DNA from: Odontesthes bonariensis
Taxonomy: Eukaryota > Chordata > Actinopteri > Atheriniformes > Atherinopsidae
Assembly: GCF_027942865.1 (NCBI RefSeq)
Contig: NC_134510.1
Span: 20,949,209-21,013,208 of the forward strand
Length of the DNA: 64,000 nucleotides
Direction of reading: 5' to 3'
Both the position numbers and the translations under genes were made by a program. The notes below the pieces were generated by a model. That model saw nothing but the letters and a program-made list of their open reading frames with translations, made no database searches and was not told where the DNA came from. Position 1 is the stretch's first letter; each line of letters opens with the position of its first letter. This document shows positions 23,601 to 38,712 of the stretch, piece after piece.

Positions 23601-26600
23601 AGGCTCCACGATCCACCACCATCTTCAAAACACTATATGAAGGAATATCTCTTGAATAAAGGATGTTGCATCCCTTAAGTAAAATTCCACAGACAAACTT
23701 TCTGCTGAACAGGAAGACATAACTAAGACATTTAGTCTCCTTTAATATTTCAGCTGTCTGCTCGTGTGTCAACATTTCCCTTCTGCTGACAGATGGTATT
23801 TGAGCGGACCACATTTGACCAGGAGGAGTTACGGGAAGCCATACGAATCATTGACAAGGATGTGCCCCGAACCAATAGAGACCTGAGCTACTACCAGTGA
23901 GTTATTATTAAACTAGATGATGTGTTGTAATCCAATTACTTACTCTCATCATGAAGTTTATACTTCATGATGAGAAGTTTACAGTCTTTCTGCTCTTAAT
24001 ATCAAGCACCACAATGAACTCACAACACCTAACACCCCACCGATCTTAAGCCTTAAAGCTTTATATCATGCCAATCTTCAGCTGGGGGTGTGTTCCGCTT
24101 ATTATATTTAGAATGATCTCCAGTACCGGTCAAAGGTTTGAACATATTAACCCATTATTTTTGAAAGAGTGGTCGTATCCAAACATCCGACTGGTTCATC
24201 CAGCTGTTTACAAGGTTTCATTGTTGTCATGCTCTTAACAAAAAGACTTCTTGTCTGAGTAAACTGAGTAATGTTCGGATAAAATAAACACATTTGTGGT
24301 CTTAATCTAGGTAAACCCAGAAGAAAGGGTCACTTTTTTTTTTTTCAAGGCAAGAGATCTTGTTAGAAAATGTCTGCTTCTGCTAAACAGAAACTTCTAG
24401 GTCCAAAACAGAAATATTGGATAAAAAATGCAAATGAATAATGCAGAGATTTTAAATTTGTAGTTGCAAGCTTGAGTAGTGCCTGTACTATCACTTCTTA
24501 GTCCTGCTGCAACAAATTCCTGCCTTTTTGAATATATTTGTGTTTGCAAAACACCATTGCTTTTAATTTCTTCATAACTATGAAGACTTTATGGTCTCTC
24601 TTTAACGTTTTTCCATGTTGCGCTATATTTCAGACTCATCTTAAAATGTGTCTTGTGTATTTCTGCATTACTTGCCTTGGCCCGTGTGTCTTTTAGGCTT
24701 GGTTTCATTGCCTTGCTGTTGTTCTGCTTCAGTTTTTGGTTAAATCACCTTTTTTGCAGTAATGACATTTTCAATAATCCTACAAGCTTGGGACTCTCCG
24801 CTTTCGAACTTTGTGTCTCGTGTCTTGACAGAAACATATTGAGGTCAGCCAAGCTGGAACAGGAGCATTGGTGCTGAGCCATTCTCATGCCTCATCGGGG
24901 AGCCTGCATGGTGTTCGGATCCAGACTCTGGAGTTGAAATACAAACTTTCACCCTAGCCTGAGATCTTGAGCACCCTGGCAAAGGTTTTCACGTCAGACA
25001 GCTTTATAATTTTTTTCTCGTCCGTCTTTCCATCTACCCTGAGATTTCTCTCATTCAGCACAGAATGCTGCCATCACCGTATTTGACTATAGAGCATTAA
25101 TGCGGTTATCTAAAGTATCTGGTTCCCCCCACACAACTTGATTTAGATAGAAGCGCATGCAACACACACGCCACTGTGCTGGTGTGAAGCTGACCTCTCT
25201 GAGGGAAAGCTTTTCTCTAACTGCTTTACCTTAAAGGAATGATTGGTTAAGTGTTGCAATGATCTAGGGGTGCGCGATCTGACGATATAAAATCGTGACT
25301 GGCGAGGAAGAGTGGAGAATCGCAGGCGATCTACCAAATTAGAGAAACCGTATAGATCGCCTTTGCCAATCAGCAATTTTTTTTTTTTTTAATGCTGGTG
25401 TATGGTGTGTGTCCCCGTTAAAAGACACGGATACAGATGTCCAGTTTGTGGTGGATTTATTTGGCATTTACACACAATAAACCCAGGGTGTACAGGCTAA
25501 TGTTAGGTGAAAACAGCAAAGGGAAAATTACAAGCTGTTCACTGATGCCTGCATCGGGAGGAGAAACGAAACTTTACAGCGACATCGTCTCAAGCACAGG
25601 TGCGGTACATTCAGGAACATCGGAACGTCTATGGTGCGTTCACGAACGTTGGACGTATGAAAACTCACCGTAAAACACTATATAAACTAGAAATGCACTC
25701 AGAGAGTGCAGACCTCCGCCAGGTCGCGCCACCTTGTGGCAGGTCGCAAGATTGCAGCACGAACAGACGAACATCCAGACAGACAACCAACAGACTCGGG
25801 CGATCACATAACCTCCTTGGCGGAGGTAATTAATGTATTTAACTGAAAATAACCAAACAACATGGGCTTTCTAACAGGTGGAGTCAAGTCGTCATCAGTG
25901 GTTCGTTTTTCTAGTTCCGGTTGCTTCACTCTCATTGTGTCAGATGTCATTAATTTAATCATTATTTTTCATCTTGAATTGGCTTACAGTTGAATTACAA
26001 TGTGTTGATTGCCAAATTCTTTCTTTTACTCCTTAGCTCCTCTGTGGTTCAGCATGTCGACTTAACTCTACTGTAATTGGTCTTTCTTTTTTTTTTTTTT
26101 TGGATGGAAGATCGTGATAAAAAAATCGAAATCGTGATTTTATGCAAAAAAATTGTGATACAACATTTTTTCCATATCGCCCACCCCTACAATGATCCCT
26201 CTGTCCCTTTGTGATGTTTTCCCATCTCCACCAAGGATCTCATTGATCGCTGCCATTGGCTGACTGATCTCCCAGTTTTGCCGGGCTGTCAGATCTACGA
26301 AGTCTGTGTGTGGCTCCAAACCTCTTCCGTCTTAGAATAATGGCGTCTATTGTGCACTCAGTTTGCTTTAGAACATTTCTTGCATTCTTCCCCTTTCTGT
26401 CTCAACTTCATTGCTTTGCTTACATTCAGACATGCATCATCAAGTTATTATGACCCAAGACTTTTTGGTGGGCTTGAGCCAAGTTGTGAAAGCTTCAGAA
26501 AGGAGAATGATACAAATATAAAAATGCGATATCTTTTATTTTGGATCAATTAGGAAAAACTCCCCAAAGACCTACTGTTTTCTTTGCCAGTATAAAAAAT

Positions 26601-28566
26601 AATGTACAGATTGATTTCAAATTTAGTAAATTGATGAAATTAAATTGAACAATTAATTAATTGAATCCATACTTGGAAAGGTGTGAAAACCTTCTGGCAG
26701 CACTTTCTAATTCCATCATAAGTACAAAGACTTAATATCAATGATAAGCATGCCCATCAGATACGTTTTACCAATTCTTCTTTCTTTTGTAACACCAATC
26801 ATTCTTGTGTCCACAGGAATGAAGGTTTAGGCAACTTGTTGGTACTGAGAGATATCCTCATCACTTACGCTGCTTTTCATCCAGGTAAACAGCCAGAATT
26901 TATCCATCTCGAGTGTCTTTGCTGGATCAGACAGGCTTGCAGCAGGTTTATGCTGACCTTTTGTTTTGTTTGTTGCCCAGAGGTTAGTTATGCTCAGGGA
27001 ATGAATGATCTGTGCAGCCGGTTCCTGGAGGTTCTCGACTCGGAGGTTGACACTTTCTGGAGTTTTTCGTGCTACATGGAAAAATTCTCCAGGGATTTCA
27101 GAGCTGATGGTCTGCACAGGAAAATAGGTGAGAATATAAATGGAAAAAATGCAGTGTGTGAAAGTTTTCAGTTGTTGTTTTTATTTATTTTTTCATCAGT
27201 ATTTTCTAGTCCCATTGTGCTTTCTGTATTATATTTGACTAATATAAAAGAAATACCTTGCTGGTGCTGAATGACCTGCTTGTGTCCTGCTGTACTGTAA
27301 CTGTTGTAATGGTCTAAGTCTTAACCAACCTCAGTACTCTAATCATGTTCACACCTGTTTCTTATCAGTGTTTAATGATGTGCTGAGCCAGAGGCCATCA
27401 TATTCATTTACTTTTTATTTTTCTAACTGGAATGGGGGGGGTTTCTTTGTTGATTTATTTAACAGAATACAGATATTTGCAAAGGTGTTTGGAAGTGTCA
27501 AATACATAAATATTTCGGACTCACATACCTATGAAATGTTGAAATTGCCCAAAACCTTTGTACTGTAATGTCAACTTTTAAACAGTTGTGGGATGATCTA
27601 ATGGCAAAACTAACCCAAATGTTGTATAAATGAAAAAATAAGCTGACTATGTCCCAAGTAAAAACTTTTTGTTCATGAAAATAATTCAGTTTAAGCACAT
27701 GGAGTTGTTTTCAACATTTTTCAGAGCTTGAGGCGGCCTTGTTAAAGGAACTGGACCCTCAGCTTTATGCTCACTTGGTTACAGACAGTATGGAGAGCCT
27801 CACATTCTGCCACCGGTAGCTCTTTAATACCATTCTCTACTTTTTTTAGATGGTTTAACAAATGTATATTGTTGTTTTAAATGCAGTTTTTTTTTGTCTG
27901 TGCATGTGCTGCCTCTCCTTTAAGATGGCTATTACTGGGTTTCCAAAGAGAGTTTGAACACGGCGACGCTCTGCGTTTGTTTGAGATTTTGAGTTGTGAC
28001 CACTTGGAGCTCATATCGCAGCAAGTCGACCGTGCCCGTTATCAGGAAAGACTGGCGCAAAGATACTGCACAGGTGAAACTCGGGAGAAAAGGCTAAACA
28101 AGTGAAACATTTCCTGAAAGCTACGTCTGGAAAATGGCTCACAGCTATGTGTCTTTGCCTTGCAATGTTTCCAGAGGACAGTTCGGAGTCGGAGCTGCGT
28201 GCCTTCAACACTGACTTCACCTTTGAGCTCTTCATCTGTGCAGCCATTCTGTTGGACAACCGAGAGTCTCTGCTGCGGTGCCGAGACGATGTCCAGCTCA
28301 TCCAGTTTACCAGCAGGTTTGTTCCTCTGCGTGAGAGATATTTGTGTGTTTCTAAGTCTGTGTCATGCATTGATTAGAGCTAATTCCTTTTGCGCAGCCT
28401 TCAGGGAAAACTGGACCTGAACAGCACGCTGAAGAAAGCAGAGCACCATTTCTACAACTACTGCAAGCGCTGTGCTTGGGATTATATGAATGGGCGCTGC
28501 AGAGCAAACAGGAGCAAACCGGAGGACTTTTTCTATCAACTGCGTAGTTTATTTGTTTTAAAGTGA
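20647..28566 (+). CDS. TBC-domain Rab GTPase-activating protein, TBC1D25-like, 451 aa
   Basis: Predicted GAP for Rab GTPases in membrane traffic. Exons: 20647-20827, 22434-22619, 22790-22908, 23793-23896, 26817-26884, 26981-27127, 27725-27815, 27925-28073, 28175-28316, 28398-28566; phases join to 452 codons with the stop. The TBC domain starts at VFRNGGVSPSERGLVWRFL. The arginine finger is in IIDKDVPRTNRD and the glutamine finger in VSYAQGMND; both catalytic residues are present, so it should be active. Then come LTFCHRWLLLGFQREF and FELFICAAILLDNRESLL, which align best with my memory of TBC1D25. The N-terminal PB1-like region of TBC1D25 is not seen, and the protein is shorter than the human one (688 aa). 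The first-exon donor AACG|GTCTAT was chosen over GTAAAT because only it keeps phase and the family sequence RNGG. An upstream coding exon cannot be excluded. Confidence 0.8.
23944..23975. repeat. Short hairpin, 14-bp perfect arms, 4-nt loop
   Basis: TCTCATCATGAAGT at 23944-23957 is followed by TTAT, then its exact reverse complement. It lies in an intron of the TBC-domain gene. Confidence 0.9.
24880..26480 (-). mobile_element. Old Tc1-like DNA transposon remnant, split by a hAT insertion
   Basis: Plus-strand pieces such as ATGCTGCCATCACCGTATTT and CCCCACACAACTTG left of 25257, and CCCATCTCCACCAAGGATCT and TGTGGCTCCAAACC then TTAGAATAATGG right of 26197, read as the antisense of a common teleost Tc1-family transposase gene. 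The two halves are collinear with that gene once the 925-bp element between them is taken out. The copy is strongly diverged with no open frame, so it is ancient. The outer limits are approximate, as no terminal repeats were recognised. It lies in the large intron between TBC exons 4 and 5. Confidence 0.6.
25265..26189. mobile_element. hAT-superfamily non-autonomous element, 925 bp, with 8-bp target duplication
   Basis: The left end is TAGGGGTGCGCGAT; the right end is ATCGCCCACCCCTA, its inverse with one mismatch. Identical 8-bp flanks CAATGATC sit at 25257-25264 and 26190-26197, the target-site duplication length expected of hAT. No transposase is encoded, so the copy depends on a partner elsewhere. 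The intact duplication suggests a younger insertion than the diverged Tc1 copy around it. The inner part at 25690-25830 (AGAGTGCAGACCTCCGCC ... CCTTGGCGGAGGTAAT) looks like another dispersed fish repeat captured inside or inserted later. Confidence 0.88.
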
Positions 28567-29820
28567 TAGCCATTCTTTAAATAACATATGAAATTGAAAT
28601 TTTATAGCAAAGGACGTATCATTCCTGTATGTAGTTTCGATTGACCGCATAGTTAGATTTTATCAGACTTTTTGTTTCTGAGGGAAATACTTTGATGGCT
28701 GTTTACCTTAAAAGTGACGACTTGTTGTTGTTATTATTGTACAGTATTTATTGTATGAAAGTGTGGACCGACAAGAGCTGTGAGTATTTGTGAAGTGAAG
28801 CTTAATATTTCTATTACCTCACTGGGGCTTTGTCTCTCGCGGTGTTACGCAGCATTCAAATACCAACAGTGTGTAGATGTGTACTGTCGCAACAGGTGCT
28901 GTAACGAACTGCAGCTATATTTAATGCAAGATGGCACCCGAGCCAGAGAGGCCTATGTAACAAGAATAGATGAGCCCTGGTAGAAAGAAACTGCAGTAAG
29001 GGGGAAGAGAAGTACAGCACAACTGTGCTTTAAACAGAAATTAAACAAACGCTATGCATGATATTAAGAAATTGTCCATGAGTAAAGCTACTTATTTACC
29101 TGTTTAATATTTTATCTCTGGCAAAATAGCAAGACTAACTGTATTTTCACAAAATATTTTGCCCCATATTTCAATGAAATACTTCTTATTTTATCAACCA
29201 ATTGATTGCAGGAAATAGAACCATTAAAAAGTGTGTAATGGGGTTTAATAATGTAACTGATTTCCCCTAAGAGGCACAGCTTCAAAAACTTAAACCACAG
29301 ATAATCCTCTAGAAAACTACTCTCTAACCACATGGATTATTTTCCTGTGAAAATGTTGCATATAATCATATATAAAGCAGATATACAGCACTACTCAGAC
29401 CCTTAGTGTAGCACAAAGCAGATCACTGTTGACCATTCGTATCTCTAAAGTGAGTTAACAATACAAGTTGTATTTTTTCTTCTACTGGCTGAGAGGTTTT
29501 CTTACAAGGCTTTGTAGAACATTTAGAAAAAACTTAATTGGTAACACTGTACCATTCAGTGTCTTGACTCCATGGGAAATAAAGCACGTGAACAACATTA
29601 TCCATGTTCAGAAACTACTTTTTCATAACAGCATAGTGATCAGTGTATTTCAGGGTTTGTTTTTTTGTGTGTTTATGTTGCAAAAGACAAATCTTTGATT
29701 TTTCATCTCCTGGAAGAGCTCTGTCCATCTACTATGTCTGTTCAACGAGCTGAGGCCTGCATAGATAAGAATAGCAAGCTTTCATTCAAGGAAATCAAGC
29801 CAGTTAGCAGAAACATCAGC
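28567..29820. other. No gene seen between the TBC gene and hspa8
   Basis: Contains the 3' UTR of the TBC gene and then AT-rich DNA. An ORF at 28780-28983 (cysteine-rich, CVDVYCRNRCCNELQLYL) was examined but has no family match I know and no supporting splice context. Confidence 0.4.
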
Positions 29821-29823
29821 CTA

Positions 29824-29889
29824 GAACTTTCCCTGGTGGAGTCACCTGACACCCGGATGGGCTCTCCCTGCACAGAGCTCTATATACAC
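29824..29889 (+). promoter_or_regulatory. Probable hspa8 core promoter: heat-shock-type half sites and TATA box
   Basis: TAGAACTTTCC at 29822-29832 contains GAA-NN-TTC, two inverted heat-shock element units. About 50 bp downstream is CTCTATATACAC (TATATA at 29881-29886). A non-coding exon from about 29910 to 30052 ends CACAAG|GTAACA. The site is short (two units, not the three of a strong HSE), consistent with a mainly constitutive Hsc70 gene. Confidence 0.5.
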
Positions 29890-29909
29890 GGGGGAGCAGA
29901 GACGCTCGC

Positions 29910-30052
29910 CCTCTTAGTCTGCCTGCCACAAGAAGGAAGGAGTGCCGGAGAGGAGCTCTGACGTCCGTGTTGAGTCCTGGGCGAAAACATCAGCATCACA
30001 GCATCACTTTAACTCAGTAAAAGCTCAAGTTTTGAACATCTAACTCCACAAG
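29910..30052 (+). other. hspa8: Probable non-coding exon 1 of hspa8
   Basis: Lies about 25 bp after the TATA box, has no sustained ORF of its own, and ends at a consensus donor (CACAAG|GTAACA). The first coding exon starts exactly after the acceptor TTACCTCAG at 31260, so an upstream exon must supply the 5' UTR, as in mammalian HSPA8. The start is estimated. Confidence 0.5.
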
Positions 30053-31260
30053 GTAACAGCATATATAAGAAGCTTTGCATTCTGGCCTGGCTTCATAGTC
30101 TGTCTTGCTTTCTGCTTTATTCTCCTAACTTGTGGTGAGAGGTACCCAAAAATTGAGGCTTGCATGGTTTCTGTCGGAAAAAAAAAAAGGCATGACAAAG
30201 CAGAATCCCTGTGGGGAAAAAAAGAAAAAAAAATTAGATTAGCAACTCCAGCAACCAAAAACTGGTTCTACTTTTTCATTTCCAAGTAAAAACAGGCTCA
30301 AAGCAAGATTCAGTTTTCAGCATAGGACTGACAGAAAGAAGCACCATGTCAGCGTTTTCTGCTCTGTGTTACACAACTGGATAACAAGTGATAATCCAAT
30401 ATCATGTAGTGGTTGCAACACTAGTGGGGCTGCAACAGGAAGGTTATAACCATTGGATGCAGAGTAAAAAAAAAAAATTCAGTCTCCCAAATGTTTGTAA
30501 AGTTTGTTTGGTGCTGTGTAATTTAGTGGAACATTCCATTGTGTTTTGGATATTCTTTATTTCTTAGAAGACAAAAAAAAAGGTCTCTCTCCACCCTCAG
30601 CCTGGGGAGCACGCCCAGTTTTGTTTGTTCATTTCCTCTCAAAGCGGTAGATTTCTGAGGGGGATTTTTCAGTTTTCTGTCTTCTGATTTTTCAAGAAAT
30701 CAAACACGTTTACGTTATAAATTGCTTGCAAAGGATCCTTGAATTTCTTGCCACCTACCATTCACTGCCATGTAGACATGCTGATGCTTATTATAGTAAG
30801 TGAATGCTATTTGGAGCCAGCTGTCGGAAAATAGACACACAGATCACTATTACAGGATCAGTAAATCCCATTTGTAAGGCCTGACTGAGACTCCCTTGTG
30901 TTTTACCACTGAGGGGAAGACAGAAGCAGTGTGGACACAGAATTAAAGTCAGTGTGACACAGTCTGGTCATTTGGTCTTGAGTGTGAGGAGGTGGTGTAA
31001 GCCATTATGTCACGGACAGCACAAATTGAGACTGGCAGGGCCATGCATGTGGGCCTGTAGAAATTACAGCAACTGGTGCATACACACTGTAGATACATAT
31101 AGTGGCCTATCTATTCAATTAGCCAATGAACAAATAAAAATTACAGTTAAAATACAACAGAAAAAAGTACAATGAGTGACAACACATGACTTAATCTGGG
31201 ATTACACTCCAAAAATAAAAGTGCTACAAAAACTAACCTTGTTTCCTCTATTTACCTCAG

Positions 31261-34723
<3,463 letters not shown>

Positions 34724-35344
34724 ACACGTCTTTGTCTCATACACCATATAACAATTGGATGACATACAAATACATTTGAGCACATCTACTGACTGGTATT
34801 TCATTGCCAAAAGAAAAATCCAAGCAATTAAGTATTGCACAAAAATGCCTCCAAGCTTAATTATCACTTACGATCAGCACAACCTCTTTAAAAAAGTAAT
34901 CCTTTGATTTGTAATTTCAAATCATCAAATCAATAAAGATCAACTCTCAATTTCCAACTGGAGCTCTGTTGTGTCTCTTGTCATTTATATTTTTGCTAAA
35001 TGTTACATGATTGAGTGACTCACAACAACATCAATAAAGAATTAGCATGCAGCATGAGTGTCAACTCAACTTGCACTTCTTGAAATCTGCTGATAAACTT
35101 TGTTTTTGAAAAAATGCCACCGACGTTGTGATAACTATCTTGTTTTCTCTTTAACTACCTTCAACCCACATGAAATATTGTCACACAGTGAAAGGATGTA
35201 TTTTTTTTATAACAAGCTGATGGAAATGTACTTGACAGCAGATTCTCTGGCTACAGTTTTTAAGGCTACAGTCTCAGTCTTTGGAACAATTTGTTTTCTA
35301 ACACAAGTTCAGATAAAAATTATCCCGAGTAGAGTATTTATCAC

Positions 35345-35448
35345 CAGGTGGTCTCTTCCCAAGCTGGAACAGGTGGAACGTGGATGGGGTGGGTTGTGTA
35401 ATGAGCCACCCACACAACTCAGGGTCAAACATATGAGGTATATAAAAG
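35345..35448 (+). promoter_or_regulatory. ctrl promoter: PTF1-like composite site and TATA box
   Basis: TATAAAAG lies at 35441-35448, about 55 bp before the start codon. Upstream, TTCCCA at 35356-35361 and the E-box CAGGTG at 35370-35375 lie about one helical turn apart, with another CAGGTG at 35345-35350. An E-box plus TTCCCA/TGGGAA pair is the layout of sites bound by the pancreatic acinar factor PTF1, which fits an exocrine protease gene. Binding itself is inferred. Confidence 0.6.
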
Positions 35449-35502
35449 CCAGTGCCCCACATGGCTAAGACACGGTGGTCGAATCACAACTAAGTCACAG
35501 CA

Positions 35503-37406
35503 ATGTTCTGGCTCGTTAGTTGTTTTGCTCTTGTGGCTTCTGCACTGGGTGAGTGATAAGCATTTTACAAACATCTGAGACTTATATCTGTGGGCACAGC
35601 AATTTTACAAGTGCAGTGAAGATTGCAGCGTTAAGATGATCGTGATGATTGTAAGCACCAATATGCAGATGACATTCTGACACTTCCTGGCATATAAATC
35701 ATATTATGGAACTAGCACATTATCATTTCACTTTGCATCACTGTGTCTCAGGGTGTGGTGTGCCTAACATTAGGCCCCAGGTGAGTGGATACAACAAGAT
35801 CGTAAATGGGGAGAACGCTGTGTCTGGGTCCTGGCCATGGCAGGTTTCACTTCAGGTTAGTAATTAACTGATGTAGCTTACCTGCAACCGCTCAACACCC
35901 GATAAATTCAGACAAGGAAGATGGTTCAAATGTGCACATCTTGTCAATCTTAGGATGGCTCCGGATTCCACTTCTGTGGTGGATCCCTGATTAACCAGTA
36001 CTGGGTGGTCACTGCTGCTCACTGCCGTGTGTCGTAAGTAACTTGACATGTCCCACGAGTCGTGGGCCACAACGACAAGATAACAGACTGAAACAAGTGG
36101 TAAGTAATCATGGAGAATATTCTTTTTTTCTCCAGTCCAAGAAGCCACCGTGTTATCTTGGGAGAGCATGATCGTCAGTACAACAGTGAACCTATTCAGG
36201 TCAAGAACATTGCCAGGGTAAGGAAAGACTTCACCCAACTTAAAGATTTCTTGATGAAAATGCTCAATTTTGCCTGTATTGTTTCAAAGTGCCATTACGT
36301 TTGTGTCTAATTTCATCGCAATTAATCTCTCCACCCAGGCTATCACACACCCTTACTACAACTCCAACACCTTTAACAACGACATCACACTTCTGAGGCT
36401 GTCGTCCGCGGTGCAGATGACATCCCGTGTGTCCCCAGTGTGCCTGGCCTCGTCCAGCACCAGCTTCCCCTCTGGAACCAAATGTGTCACCACCGGATGG
36501 GGCAGGACGGGACAAACCTGTAAGTTAATGTCCAAAATATGCTGCACACAAGATGAATATATAGATGTGAACGCGCACATAGCTATGAGCAACTTCAAAG
36601 AGTAGCTATATCTGGCTCATCCTCATGTTCTCTCTGTCTCAGCGAGCCCCCGCTTCCTCCAGCAGACGGCCCTGCCTCTGCTCAGCCCCGATCAGTGCAA
36701 GAGCTACTGGGGTAACAGAATCACCGATGCCATGATCTGTGCTGGCTCTTCTGGAGTGTCTTCCTGCCAGGTGACATTGAGTTCAATGGCTTGAAATGAT
36801 TTACAGAAACTAATCAGCATGAAGGGAAAGAAAGTAGATAAGTTTGAATATGCATGCTAGTAAATCATTTGTGTAAGCGATTACATGATTAACACATTTT
36901 CAGATAAGTGTGAGGATCTGTAGAGTACATTGAAACAAACATTTATAACATTGAAAAAAAGCTATGAGTGCAAGTCATTGCACACACAATGTAAATGAAA
37001 GAATTACCAAATTAGGTCATTTGATCATGCAAGTTTATTCTTGCACCACAGTTAGCTGGTATTGAATGTAATCGGTCCACATCCTGTACAAAGCTGTACA
37101 GAATGCAGTGTTTGAGGAAGCTGTGAGAGTCCGCCTTTATTCTAAGCTGATCTCTGTCTGCTCTGACAAGTAAAATACAGACGTGGCTACAAGCTGCTTT
37201 CCATTATCTGGGTCAATTTAAACAACAAATGTGTCTTGTTTTAGGGTGACTCTGGTGGCCCCCTGGTTTGTGAGAGCTCGGGTGTGTGGTCCCTTGTGGG
37301 TATTGTGTCTTGGGGCACTTCCAACTGCAATGTGCGTACCCCTGCTGTGTACTCCCGTGTGTCCTACCTGCGCCGCTGGATTGACCAGACCATCGCCTCC
37401 AACTAA
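35503..37406 (+). CDS. ctrl: Chymotrypsin-like serine protease (CTRL-type chymotrypsinogen), 260 aa
   Basis: Secreted pancreatic zymogen cutting after large hydrophobic residues. Exons: 35503-35548, 35752-35855, 35954-36033, 36136-36217, 36339-36519, 36643-36770, 37245-37406; phases join to 261 codons with the stop. The signal peptide is [16 protein letters not shown]. The mature chain starts after [10 protein letters not shown]. Catalytic His is in VVTAAHC, Asp in NNDITLL, Ser in CQGDSGGP. SSCQGDSGG puts Ser at the chymotrypsin 189 position, giving a chymotrypsin rather than trypsin pocket. The leading CGVPNIRPQ carries the cysteine that keeps the propeptide attached. [11 protein letters not shown] and FHFCGGSLI match CTRL better than CTRB in my recall, and length is close to human CTRL (264). 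ATTAAA at 37570 is the likely polyadenylation signal. Confidence 0.93.
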
Positions 37407-37629
37407 TCTGTTGTGCAAACATGCTTACATCATGCTAATATCATTGTTAATTCTATACAGCATGAATAGGAACTGGTTAGTATTATTAATAGTATTATCG
37501 CACAACTGACCATGGGTGATGGAACCCTCACACTTTGCTGCTGTTTGCTGTATTTGTGAGAAACCACTCATTAAATTCTTATGACCACAAGTGGGGATTG
37601 AATGTTTCTCTTTTCTAGCACGGACAGTC

Positions 37630-37680
37630 TGTGTGAGGGTGTGAGGGTGTGCGTGTGTGCGTGAGTGTGTGTGTGTGCAT
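37630..37680. repeat. (GT)n-like microsatellite
   Basis: GTGTGAGGGTGTGCGTGTGTGCGTGAGTGTGTG-type imperfect repeat downstream of ctrl. Confidence 0.85.
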
Positions 37681-37754
37681 CAGTGACCTCTTTATATGAT
37701 TTACATTGTTTGTTAATTGTGTAATTTACCAAGAAAAGCTAGAACACAAACTTA

Positions 37755-38387
37755 CAGTGAGGCATCTTTTCAGCACTATGGCCCCCGTCTGTGGAATAGC
37801 CTGCCGGAGGACCTGAGGGCCGCAGAGAGTGTTGATATTTTTAAAAACAGGCTCAAGACCCACCTATTTAACTTGGCTTTTAACTAATGTCTCATTTATA
37901 CATTCATTTAATTATTTTAGTAATTTATATTTTTAGCCCTTTTATTATTTTATTCTTTTTACTTTTTACGACAGAGTTCATTTTAGCTTATTTCCTATTA
38001 TTATATTATTTTATTTTATCTATTTATTTATTTAATGTTCTTAGAATTTGTAGTTTTATGTTCTTATTCCATATTCCCAGTGTTTCCTCGGTGGGGACAA
38101 TCTGTACTGGGGGCTGTGATCAACTCTGGCTGGGATGTCTCTGACTCGTGGTGTGCATTGGCTTGGCCGGGTGGGGGGTCTGCGGCAGTGGTCCACTGTT
38201 GTGGCCCCTCGCTGGCCTATTAGCTTGGTGTGTGCCCGGGTGGAGGCGTCCTGGTCGTGGGTTGTGAGCAGCACCCAGTGCAGAAGGCTGTTGTGGTGTT
38301 TCCTGACCTGGCTACTCTGTATTCAGCCACACGTTTCTAAGTTCATTTTATTTATGTATGTATGTATGTATACGTGTATGTGTATGT

Positions 38388-38447
<60 letters not shown>

Positions 38448-38476
38448 GTGTATGTGTGTGTGTATGTGTGTGTGTA

Positions 38477-38517
<41 letters not shown>

Positions 38518-38712
38518 GTGTGTATGTATATATATATATATACATATATGTGTGTGAGTGTGTGTGCATATGTCTGTTTGTGTGTATGTGCTAGGGTGGG
38601 GCAGGGTGGGGTGGGGATGGGGGCTGCTTTTAAACATGTATAGCACTTTGTGCTACATTTTTTATGTATGAAAAGTGCTTTATAAATAAAGTTTGATTTG
38701 ATTTGATTTGTT
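37755..38712 (+). mobile_element. L2-type LINE 3' end (ORF2 C-terminus plus 3' UTR)
   Basis: The plus strand encodes FQHYGPRLWNSLPEDLRAAE, then SVDIFKNRLKTHLFNLAFN and a stop at 37885-37887. This is the typical C-terminus of fish L2-like ORF2. The 3' UTR then runs through a large TG/TA microsatellite and ends with AAAAGTGCTTTATAAATAAA followed by tandem TTTGATT units near 38,680-38,710. It is a 5'-truncated copy, as usual for LINEs. The open C-terminal frame suggests moderate age. Confidence 0.85.
38354..38560. repeat. Compound (TATG)n/(TA)n/(TG)n microsatellite, about 200 bp
   Basis: Consists of TATG units, a long pure TA tract, and alternating TGTGTATG blocks, followed by another TA tract. 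It sits in the 3' UTR of the LINE copy. Long alternating purine-pyrimidine DNA of this kind can adopt Z-DNA or cruciform forms and is likely length-variable. Tyr/Val-rich ORFs across it are artefacts. Confidence 0.95.

Noticed and set aside
28780-28983. Cysteine-rich ORF downstream of the TBC gene
   Set aside because: No recognised family, signal peptide or splice support; it probably falls in or near the 3' UTR.
35100-35340. ORF upstream of ctrl (MFLKKCHRRCDN...)
   Set aside because: It runs through the promoter region and TATA box of ctrl, with no family similarity.
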